Assembly (NCBI RefSeq): GCF_027980145.1
Contig: NZ_JAMZNK010000001.1
Span: 1-64,000, forward strand
Direction: 5' to 3'
Length of the DNA: 64,000 nucleotides
DNA from: Flavobacterium azizsancarii
GTDB lineage: Bacteria > Bacteroidota > Bacteroidia > Flavobacteriales > Flavobacteriaceae
This document shows positions 24,372 to 31,290 of the stretch, piece after piece. The first letter of the stretch is position 1; every line of letters starts with the position of its first letter. The position numbers and the translations under genes are program-made. The notes beneath the pieces were generated by a model. That model saw only the letters and a program-made list of their open reading frames with translations, was not told the DNA's origin and searched no databases.

Positions 24372-24581
24372 TTATGATTTGAATGTTGATTTTGGATGTT
24401 TTTTAAATCTTGGATTATCTATAATTAGATGCTTGTAAACCTCGAAAGCTCTTTTTTCAGTATCGGAAAGTGAAGCAAAGAAATTGGGAACTATCCAGGT
24501 TGAATCGGTTACACATACTATTATATGTCCGTTAATGCTATATTTGTTGTGATCTTCTATTGGTATTATTGTTACGGTCAT
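24372..24581 (-). CDS. Small phage protein, unknown function
   Basis: A 69-residue protein. The beta-rich N-terminal half (MTVTIIPIEDHNKYSINGHI, then VCVTDSTWIVPNFF) is followed by a helix DTEKRAFEVYKHL. No known domain. It overlaps the end of the small membrane gene upstream by 44 bases. Confidence 0.5.
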   Translation of the reverse strand: MTVTIIPIEDHNKYSINGHIIVCVTDSTWIVPNFFASLSDTEKRAFEVYKHLIIDNPRFKKHPKSTFKS

Positions 24582-24708
24582 TTTTCCATTGTTTGTAGAT
24601 TGTTCTGATTCTGAATTTTAGCCACTCATTGAAAATGGCTATTGGCTTTAGATTTGTCGCTATTAGCAATCCAGCTAATAAAATGACTGTGGTTAAATAG
24701 TGATCCAT
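24538..24708 (-). CDS. 56-residue membrane protein
   Basis: Its ATG overlaps the stop of the DUF3164-like gene (TAATG), a strong sign of coupled translation. One transmembrane helix (TTVILLAGLLIATNL) at the N-terminus is followed by a basic tail (LKFRIRTIYKQWKNDRNNN). Size and topology would fit a superinfection or membrane-targeting peptide, but nothing specific can be said. It runs 44 bases into the next gene. Confidence 0.5.
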   Translation of the reverse strand: MDHYLTTVILLAGLLIATNLKPIAIFNEWLKFRIRTIYKQWKNDRNNNTNRRSQQI

Positions 24709-25391
24709 TAAACCGAAAATCTGAACGTTACTTTTTTAGTGCGACCATCTGGTAAGTTCAAGAATTGCCAACCTTCGACAAATTGCGATGTTCTTGTGTA
24801 AATCGCGGCTTTTTCAATGATTTCAATTCCTTCATTAAAAAGTTCACTATCATACATATCACGCAGTTTGCTCAAATCCTTTACCTTTCTTGGATTCAAC
24901 ATTCCCGTCACGGGATTAGGCTTAAGAAACACATCTAAAGCAGCTGCTAACTTTACCAGTTTATCGTTATCACCGTTACCTTTCAAAGTGTCCATGTACT
25001 GCTTGATTTTATCAACTCCAAGACCTTCATTTCCATTAAATCCGTCAGTTTTATTATATCCTATTGTTAAACTGAATGAACCATCTGGCAACGTTTTAGT
25101 AAAGCTGTCCTGGTCTAACTTTTCAATGCCATAGCATTCTTCAATTAATTTAGAAAGCGGTGCAAAATCAGAGAATGTTTCCAAGATATTTTCTTCAACG
25201 AGTTCTCTAATTGGCATGAATTTGTGAACATTTTTAATAACAAATTCTGACCACAATTCGTCAAGGGCTTTTCGTGATACAGCAGTTTTAGCTTTAGTTT
25301 CTTTTGCTTCTTTTTTGGCCTGCTCTAAAAGTTGTTTTACTTGATCTGGTGAAAGATCATTTAAATTAATTGTTGGTTTTTCTGTGTTCAT
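24708..25391 (-). CDS. DUF3164-like protein of Mu-like phages
   Basis: A 227-residue protein. After an acidic/basic helix (SPDQVKQLLEQAKKEAKETK) comes LPDGSFSLTIGYNKTDGF near residue 105, GLGVDKIKQYMD, and a C-terminal RTSQFVEGWQFLNLPDGR with a final KKVTFRFSV strand. These, the length and the position after the transposition genes match DUF3164 proteins found in many Mu-like phages. Role unknown in the family. Confidence 0.65.
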   Translation of the reverse strand: MNTEKPTINLNDLSPDQVKQLLEQAKKEAKETKAKTAVSRKALDELWSEFVIKNVHKFMPIRELVEENILETFSDFAPLSKLIEECYGIEKLDQDSFTKTLPDGSFSLTIGYNKTDGFNGNEGLGVDKIKQYMDTLKGNGDNDKLVKLAAALDVFLKPNPVTGMLNPRKVKDLSKLRDMYDSELFNEGIEIIEKAAIYTRTSQFVEGWQFLNLPDGRTKKVTFRFSV

Positions 25392-25406
25392 GATATTGAT
25401 TTAGTG

Positions 25407-25664
25407 TTATTGATATTGAATTGGTTTTTCTGGTCTCCATGAGCCTGAGCGTATTTTTAAAATGACTAAGGCTATTTGTGTTTCGAGTGCTTCATTTTGT
25501 GTGAAACTATGATCGCCACTCATTATTCTTGCACGTTCCTGATTGATTGAGAAGCGTTGTGTTTCTGTGAAGAACCCTGCTTTGCCGATTTCCTTTTTTG
25601 TCGTATCGTACTGTAAAACGAGGTCTAAAATTATATGGCGATTGTTAGGTAAATAGCTTCTCAT
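25407..25664 (-). CDS. Phage early-operon protein, unknown function
   Basis: An 85-residue protein (RHIILDLVLQYDTTKKEIGK, then FFTETQRFSINQERARIMSG). The C-terminus is a helix ending in KIRSGSWRPEKPIQYQ. It is packed 3 bases from the next upstream gene. No motif recognised. Confidence 0.5.
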   Translation of the reverse strand: MRSYLPNNRHIILDLVLQYDTTKKEIGKAGFFTETQRFSINQERARIMSGDHSFTQNEALETQIALVILKIRSGSWRPEKPIQYQ

Positions 25665-25667
25665 AGG

Positions 25668-26048
25668 CTAGTTTAATTTTGTAATAGACATTGATGTTCT
25701 AAAGATTTGTTTTTGCTCTCGTTTTTTTGCTTCGTATAGTAATACCTTTGGAAATCTGGACATCAATTTGCTGATACATTTGCAGTAGAGCCAGTCTTTA
25801 TCGTTTCCTTTGGTGTCAGGATAATTCGAAATAAAATCTCTAAAGTCGCTTTCATCTTTTTTTAGTTCTTGCATGAACCACTTATTGACGGGTGCACATG
25901 CAACTACTTTTGCAAATTCGATTGAATTGGTTGTAACACTTTCGACCCAGTAAAACCAAAAAGCAAGAATTAGATCTTCCTTGGTTTCACATACCTTTAA
26001 TTGGCTCATTAAATAATCTGCTGCTGATTCTAGTATATTTGTTTTCAT
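25668..26048 (-). CDS. Phage early-operon protein, unknown function
   Basis: A 126-residue helical protein (ESAADYLMSQLKVCETKEDL, later KGNDKDWLYCKCISKLMSRF). It lies 3 bases after the Sak4-like ATPase gene and may assist it. The KVVACAPVNKWFMQEL stretch is the most hydrophobic part but not membrane-like. Confidence 0.5.
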   Translation of the reverse strand: MKTNILESAADYLMSQLKVCETKEDLILAFWFYWVESVTTNSIEFAKVVACAPVNKWFMQELKKDESDFRDFISNYPDTKGNDKDWLYCKCISKLMSRFPKVLLYEAKKREQKQIFRTSMSITKLN

Positions 26049-26051
26049 ACC

Positions 26052-26699
26052 TTAGTTTTTTTCGTTTATTGTTCCTCTTGCTTTTTCGTACCCTTCTTTC
26101 CAAATAATGTAAGTTCCTCCATTAGGCCCTATTGTGCGACCTTTGCATGAAGCGTTATAGGCTGAACAAAACGCTTTTTTATTAGCATCGTACATTATTT
26201 TTGTTTCCATTTCGGTATATGGATTATTAGCTTTCGCCATACCCGAAATAATTAAAATCTTCCTTCGTTTATATTTATTGGCAAATTCGAAGTACTGAGT
26301 CAAATTTTCAAAGAAGTAGGTAGCAGAGTTAATGACAACTACTTTTGGACTATTTCTACTATCGAGATACTTACACATTTCCTCGTAATTATAATTAGCT
26401 GTCACAAAATGATCTTTAACGTCCTGCATATTCTTCATTTTCAATCTTTCAATAAAATCTACATCGTCCAGATCTTCCTCACGTTCGTTGTGAATCGCTT
26501 TTAATCCACTTAAACAAAAGGCCTTTGTAATATCGAGTAGCAAACTACTCTTACCACTTCCGGAACCGCCCCAAACAAACCAAATTCCTTTATTTTGGGG
26601 ATTACCAAAACACTGATAAAGCGCTGGAGCAATAGTTGAAAAGTCAATGAGCGTTACTTGTTGATTGATGACATTGGCAACGGTTAGGGCTTTTTTCAT
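26052..26699 (-). CDS. RecA-fold P-loop ATPase (Sak4-like)
   Basis: A 215-residue protein with a perfect Walker A, GGSGSGKSS (residues 44-52), preceded by GIWFVW, and a Walker B-type strand SPKVVVINSATYF near residue 120, followed by RRKILIISGMAK. Size and layout resemble Sak4-like single-strand annealing or RecA-like proteins of phages. It directly follows the MuB-like gene (no gap). It may help replicative transposition or recombination. Confidence 0.65.
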   Translation of the reverse strand: MKKALTVANVINQQVTLIDFSTIAPALYQCFGNPQNKGIWFVWGGSGSGKSSLLLDITKAFCLSGLKAIHNEREEDLDDVDFIERLKMKNMQDVKDHFVTANYNYEEMCKYLDSRNSPKVVVINSATYFFENLTQYFEFANKYKRRKILIISGMAKANNPYTEMETKIMYDANKKAFCSAYNASCKGRTIGPNGGTYIIWKEGYEKARGTINEKN

Positions 26700-27572
26700 C
26701 TACGCAGCTAGTTGTTGTTTTTCAATTTCTACTCTTACTTTTCTTAATGATCCCAAAGTCTTACTATACATAACCGTAGGCGATACATTGGAATGATTGG
26801 CTTTTGATACTAATGCGATTTGTTGCATATTGAATTCTAGTAAAGCATCCTTCCCGTTTGGAGTTACTTTTTTATAACCATTTCCGTAACGGTCAAAAAT
26901 TTCTGTGTACCCCACCTTTTTCAAATCCTTCTGGCGAGTAATCTTTTGCTCCAACCCATCGGCTCCCATCATATACCAACCGCATAGGTACTCGGTTGCG
27001 TTCCAAAGTGCTTTCAGTTCTAAAAAGGCACTATAATCTAAATCTCCCGCTTCGTCAAGGATGATCAATGGTGTGGCGATGGTTTGGATATAGAAAACCA
27101 AATCTTCGTAAACATCGGCGTAACGTCCAGAATGATCTACTCCAAATTCTCTAGCGATTTTTCTTATAAGTTTTTGTTTAGATTTTACCTGGGAACAATC
27201 GATATAAACTGCGTTTTGATTATTCTCTACATAGTACTTTGCTGTATGGCTTTTACCAATACCTGCTATATCACAAAAGATGGCAGATATAGAGCGATTT
27301 TGACAACTTTCTAACTGTGTAGTGATGTAGTTGAAAGTTTCCGTTTTAACGGTTTCCCATTGGCGATTTTCTTTTAATTCAACACCCAAAATTCGAGCTA
27401 ATGAAATCCATTTTGGTTCCGAAATAACTTTCGTCAATTCGCCATTTTTTATCCTTGAGTATTGAGCATTGTTTATACCTAAAACGATGGCGTGTTTGTT
27501 GTCGCTAGTGTAGTTGGTACGGTGTGAATTCATTTGAACGATAATCTTGTTTTTTACTTCTGTAGTTAGCAT
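26700..27572 (-). CDS. MuB-like transposition ATPase
   Basis: A 290-residue protein. Residues about 28-65 form a helix-turn-helix (VLGINNAQYSRIKNGELTKV), as in MuB. The AAA+ core has Walker A (residues 100-108, CDIAGIGKS) and Walker B (ILDEAGD, residues 171-177). MuB binds target DNA, delivers it to the transposase and gives target immunity. Gene order transposase then ATPase is as in Mu. Confidence 0.85.
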   Translation of the reverse strand: MLTTEVKNKIIVQMNSHRTNYTSDNKHAIVLGINNAQYSRIKNGELTKVISEPKWISLARILGVELKENRQWETVKTETFNYITTQLESCQNRSISAIFCDIAGIGKSHTAKYYVENNQNAVYIDCSQVKSKQKLIRKIAREFGVDHSGRYADVYEDLVFYIQTIATPLIILDEAGDLDYSAFLELKALWNATEYLCGWYMMGADGLEQKITRQKDLKKVGYTEIFDRYGNGYKKVTPNGKDALLEFNMQQIALVSKANHSNVSPTVMYSKTLGSLRKVRVEIEKQQLAA

Positions 27573-27583
27573 AATTTGTAGTT

Positions 27584-29638
27584 TTATAAATCGTTAATTG
27601 CTCGGGAGCGTTCAGTGTGTGTGTTTACATATTCGTATTTGTATTCAGGCTCTGGAAATTGTTTAGGAACCACTTCGGGTGTGATGTCGATTATTGGTTT
27701 GTTATTTCGAATAATCGATACTTTTTGAAGTTTTTGACTGTCTTCCTTAACCATTTTATCAAATTGACTGATGTATTTTGTAGCGTTTTCATATCCTATT
27801 TTATCATTATCTGTCCATTCAGAATTAGCTGTATTAAATGTTGGTTTTGGCTCACATTCGCAGATAAACAAACCATTTTGATAGATGTAAACCGATTCAA
27901 TTTCGTTTTTATCATTTGGCAAATAGTAGGCATCGACTTCGTAATTATTAGGAGCCAATTTTCTAATTATTTGCGGGCTTGATAACTGATATTTCTCATA
28001 CTGAATGGTTACATATTGGTTACGCCTAATTGTCGTTTCTCTATGATTTCCAATGTATCTAGTCAATTGTGCTAAATCTAGTTTCGGTAAATCAGGATTG
28101 ATGTTGTTTAAGAAAACCTGTAATCTAGTCTGACCTTTGTACTTTTTTTGGTTGGAATGAAGCTCGTTGTTATACGCAATTTGTTCCTGCAACTCATTGG
28201 CGACAATTTGCTCAAAACTTGCTTTGGCTTCCTTGTAGGTGTCATTGTGTTCGTCGAAAATCTTTTGAATAGTCGTTCTATTACTATCTCTACGGCTATA
28301 ATGGCGACCCACGTTTTGATTATTGTCTTTTTCAACACCATATTTTTTCATTCCAATCAGATGTTCAGCTCCTTTTTCTTGGGAATTGGTAGCATTACAC
28401 CAACGAACGAATGGAAATAAATTTCCTGCTTTCATTAAACCATCTTTGTAGTCGGACACTAAATGTTGTTCTACTTCCATTTGCATTGGAACTCCTAAGC
28501 CTTTAGAAGTTGTAAAACGAAACATTGAACGAAGACAATCTATATACAACTCGTGATTTTTAGATTTTGAATGTGCAATTCCGATCATTGCACCACTCAT
28601 AACATCAAAAGCATAGTACGCCATAACTTTTGAACCATCGTGTAATTTTGTATGCATAATATCACGGTCATCGAGTGAAATTTTACTCATTGAATAGACA
28701 GGCGGTGTACGAGTAACGTGCGGGCGTATCTTGTGATTAAAGTCGTAAGCTCCATTTCTTGCCTTTTTTACAATGACATCATTATGTGGCGCTGTGATGT
28801 AGTTCCAAACAGTCGCAACAGTTAACTCTACTGGTTTTCCTCTTTTGAAAAAATCATTTTTATTAAAAAGTTCACCTGTCTTAATGTCAAAAACGTCAAT
28901 TTCTCCGTTTAAGAACTCTTCGTACATTTCGTGAACCGTTTCTACGTAAGGTTTATTTGGTAAACAATACAAACTCAAAATCAAGTTTTCAATTTTAGAA
29001 GTCACCTTCAAAGCATTTTGCGTTCCGAACTTATCTGAAATTATGCCGGCGTAACCTTCCTTTGCATACTTATTTGCCTTAAATCTCAAAGAACTTTTTG
29101 TAGTGGGTAACTTGTGATCTACTTCTCTGAAAGCATTTACATCACGACTTAAACTTTCCCATATATCCACTGTTGTACAACCAAGGGCTTTTAAATATTG
29201 CTTGCGATTATTTTTCATTAGTAAAACAGTATTTAAAACTGAGGCTTGATAGACATATTTTTGAATTACTGCTGGATCAAGTTTTACATTTTCACCGTAC
29301 TGGTAGTCTATATAAAAATTATATGCTTCCCGATCTGCTATGTAATGTTGGGCAAACCAACTTTTTTTTATTTCCTCGTTCGGTTTTCCAAACTTCACAG
29401 CTAACTGATCTTTCCAGTCCTGAGCTATTGACGAATGAAGAATAAGAGCATCACAGCCTAATGAAGCACGGCGCAATTCAGTTTCAGTACTTTTTTTCGA
29501 ATTAAGTCGTTTGTACAATGCGTTGTAACTTATAAGTTTTAAGCTATCAGCGTGAAAGCATCGTTCGAAACGATCATAAACTAAGTATTTGATCTTCACA
29601 CCTAGTTTCTTATCGTGATATTCATATGGCGTTTCCAA
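27584..29638 (-). CDS. MuA-like DDE transposase
   Basis: A 684-residue transposase. The first 300 residues are helical DNA-binding domains; the rve-like core begins near MSKISLDDRDIMHTKL (about residue 325) and includes YYAFDVMSGAMIGIAHSKSK, then VPMQMEVEQHL, then the WCNATNSQEKGAEHLIG stretch. By comparison with Mu the catalytic acids would be the Asp in SLDDRD, an acidic residue in the MEVEQ strand (Glu where Mu has Asp) and the Glu of KGAEH. It joins phage ends to target DNA in integration and replication. Confidence 0.88.
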   Translation of the reverse strand: METPYEYHDKKLGVKIKYLVYDRFERCFHADSLKLISYNALYKRLNSKKSTETELRRASLGCDALILHSSIAQDWKDQLAVKFGKPNEEIKKSWFAQHYIADREAYNFYIDYQYGENVKLDPAVIQKYVYQASVLNTVLLMKNNRKQYLKALGCTTVDIWESLSRDVNAFREVDHKLPTTKSSLRFKANKYAKEGYAGIISDKFGTQNALKVTSKIENLILSLYCLPNKPYVETVHEMYEEFLNGEIDVFDIKTGELFNKNDFFKRGKPVELTVATVWNYITAPHNDVIVKKARNGAYDFNHKIRPHVTRTPPVYSMSKISLDDRDIMHTKLHDGSKVMAYYAFDVMSGAMIGIAHSKSKNHELYIDCLRSMFRFTTSKGLGVPMQMEVEQHLVSDYKDGLMKAGNLFPFVRWCNATNSQEKGAEHLIGMKKYGVEKDNNQNVGRHYSRRDSNRTTIQKIFDEHNDTYKEAKASFEQIVANELQEQIAYNNELHSNQKKYKGQTRLQVFLNNINPDLPKLDLAQLTRYIGNHRETTIRRNQYVTIQYEKYQLSSPQIIRKLAPNNYEVDAYYLPNDKNEIESVYIYQNGLFICECEPKPTFNTANSEWTDNDKIGYENATKYISQFDKMVKEDSQKLQKVSIIRNNKPIIDITPEVVPKQFPEPEYKYEYVNTHTERSRAINDL

Positions 29639-29639
29639 A

Positions 29640-29834
29640 TCAGAGAGTTTTTAAAAGTTTGGTTACAGCATTGTGCATAATTTCATAATCCTTTTTAACC
29701 ATATCACTCATTTCACTTTTTCGGTTTCCTGCTAAGCTCATTCTGATAAAGCGTAGAGAGAATCCATATTTTTCTTTAATGCGATTAAGGATTTCCGTAT
29801 TGTGGTTACTCTTCGTTTTTGTATGTTTGTCCAT
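29640..29834 (-). CDS. Ner-like small DNA-binding regulator
   Basis: A 64-residue protein, first gene of the leftward early operon. It has a helix-turn-helix-type segment (RIKEKYGFSLRFIRMSLAGN RKSE..), typical of the small regulator placed before the transposase in Bacteroidota Mu-like phages. It would bind the operator in front of itself and damp early transcription. It ends one base from the transposase gene. Confidence 0.6.
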   Translation of the reverse strand: MDKHTKTKSNHNTEILNRIKEKYGFSLRFIRMSLAGNRKSEMSDMVKKDYEIMHNAVTKLLKTL

Positions 29835-29841
29835 AGTTTAG

Positions 29842-29917
29842 TTTGTTCCTTTAAAAGGAACAAATATATAACCAATTTTCTATTTTACAACAAAGAAATA
29901 ACCTTTTTTCTATTTTT
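29842..29917. promoter_or_regulatory. Early promoter and operators between Ner-like and repressor genes
   Basis: Leftward promoter: TTG (29888-29890), 19-base spacer, TATATTTG (29861-29868) on the minus strand. A perfect 11-1-11 palindrome with half-site TTTGTTCCTTT covers 29842-29864, starting in the -7 box, so a bound repressor would block the promoter. A direct repeat beginning ATAACC and continuing TTTTCTATTTT occurs at 29868 and 29898 (30-base period), giving a second type of site in front of the repressor gene. Confidence 0.7.
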
Positions 29918-29920
29918 AAC

Positions 29921-30658
29921 ATGAAAGCAATTGACAGACTGTACCAATACATTGATTATAAAGGAGTTAAGCCGGGGCCTTTTGAGAAGCAAATAGGCCT
30001 TTCAAATGGGTATTTGAGTAAGCAATTGAACAGAAGCGCAGATTTAGGCGAAAGTATATTTACTAAAATAATAGAAAATTGTCCAGATTTAAGTCCGATC
30101 TGGTTTTTATTGGGAACTGGTGAAATGACAAATAATTCTCCAACTTTAGAAAAAATTAAAGAAAATCTTGAAGAAAATTCAGGTCTACCTGCTTCAAATG
30201 TTTTTCAAATGAAAACCGATAAAATAATTGAAAAGCAATCGATCCCTCTTTATGATATACAAGCATCTGCATCAGTAGTTGCTCTATTCAGTAATCAGAG
30301 TGGCCAAAAGCCAATTGATCATATCACAATTCCAAATTTGCCAAAATGTGACGGCGCCATATATGTCAGTGGTGATAGTATGTATCCATTATTAAAGTCT
30401 GGCGATATTATTATGTATAAAAAAGTAGAAAACGCCTTAGACGCTATATTTTGGGGCGAAATGTACCTTGTTTCTATAATTAATGACTATGGAGACGAAT
30501 TCGTTATGATTAAGTGGTTACATCGATCAGACCAGGGTCTTGAATTTGTTAAGCTTGTTTCTGAAAATAGACATCATCAACCAACGGAGTTTCATATCAG
30601 AAACATTAAGGGGTTGGCACTAATTAAGGCTAGCGTTAGAATAAATTCGATGTACTAA
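29921..30658 (+). CDS. Prophage repressor, XRE N-domain plus S24 peptidase domain
   Basis: A 245-residue protein. Residues 1-60 form a DNA-binding domain (KQIGLSNGYLSKQLNRSADL). Residues about 105-240 form a LexA/S24 domain with Ser 153 (GDSMYP) and Lys 198 (FVMIKWL), the catalytic dyad of self-cleaving repressors. The usual Ala-Gly or Cys-Gly cleavage pair is not visible; the equivalent loop reads IQASASVVA. It maintains lysogeny by binding the operators just upstream, and S24 cleavage would allow induction by DNA damage. Confidence 0.85.
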   Translation: MKAIDRLYQYIDYKGVKPGPFEKQIGLSNGYLSKQLNRSADLGESIFTKIIENCPDLSPIWFLLGTGEMTNNSPTLEKIKENLEENSGLPASNVFQMKTDKIIEKQSIPLYDIQASASVVALFSNQSGQKPIDHITIPNLPKCDGAIYVSGDSMYPLLKSGDIIMYKKVENALDAIFWGEMYLVSIINDYGDEFVMIKWLHRSDQGLEFVKLVSENRHHQPTEFHIRNIKGLALIKASVRINSMY

Positions 30659-31060
30659 AACGTAATTAGCTATATATCAGTCTTTTGAGTTTTGTTTAGT
30701 TGTTTTTTAGTGCATTACGGGGTATGCTACAAGCCTTTTTTTATTAATTTAAGGTGATAATTTGACATTACGGGGTACTCTTCGATAAAATTTAATACAA
30801 AAATTAGGCTACCCATTAGGCTACCCATTGGGCTACGCATTACTAAAAATTACATTTTTTGACATAAACAAATATTTATTTTAAACACCTCTTAAAACTG
30901 ATTTTTTCACTTCTTAAAAACGGGTTATTACGGCAGTTTTACCGTTGTTTACAGTCTATTAGTGCTAAATGATACTTCGTAGCTGTAATGGCTTTTTAAA
31001 TCACTTTTAAATGATACTTAAATGATACTTAATGGTAACAAATGTACATTTGAATTATTC
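30659..31060. other. Phage end region with clustered repeats (transposase-binding and attachment region)
   Basis: No gene of useful length in about 630 bases between repressor and host gene. Repeats: CATTACGGGGTA at 30713-30724 and 30766-30777; three tandem 12-mers of TTAGGCTACCCA type at 30804-30839; TAAATGATACTT at 30966-30977, 31008-31019 and 31019-31030. Mu ends carry several transposase sites in such clusters. The phage terminus is probably just beyond the last TAAATGATACTT copy, perhaps at the CA near 31047, but cannot be fixed without the other end. Confidence 0.55.
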
Positions 31061-31061
31061 A

Positions 31062-31101
31062 CAAAAAAAACTCCCACATTACTGTGAGAGCCTTATTTTA
31101 T
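31062..31101. terminator. Possible terminator hairpin near the prophage/host junction
   Basis: CTCCCACA (31071-31078) pairs with TGTGAGAG (31083-31090) with one C:A mismatch and a 4-base loop, preceded by an A run and followed by a T-rich stretch. It could insulate the host gene from phage transcription, or be a relic of the host gene interrupted upstream. Confidence 0.4.
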
Positions 31102-31290
31102 TGGACTTTTCGACCTTTTTTGGTTGTAGTGGTATTGTTTATTTTAATTTAGGGCCTATAGATTTACTTTTTTTTTAATTACAGACTATAAATTATCTCA
31201 GAAATCACGAAATTAATTAGTGAGGAATTTTAACATAGAATTCAAAATAATAACAATATGTTTGTATATATACTAATACTATAAATAAAA

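Larger units (their letters stand above)
1..31050. mobile_element. Mu-like transposable prophage, tail-fibre end off-window
   Basis: The block holds the hallmark transposable-phage set: repressor, Ner-like protein, MuA-like DDE transposase, MuB-like ATPase, DUF3164, Mu gp28/gp29/gp30/gp31/gp36/gp37 counterparts, lysis genes and a contractile tail. The repressor end lies at the right. The last phage-like repeats stop near 31,030 and host gene content starts at 31,291, so the boundary given is approximate (within about 200 bases). The other end is left of position 1, so the target duplication cannot be checked. All recognisable modules are open and ordered, which suggests an intact or recently intact phage. 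Confidence 0.93.

Noticed and set aside
19481..29834. Defence island or toxin-antitoxin system
   Set aside because: No recognisable toxin, nuclease or restriction gene; the many small genes sit in one phage early operon.
1..31050. Decayed prophage remnant
   Set aside because: All modules are in order and open; the two interrupted frames fall at expected recoding sites.
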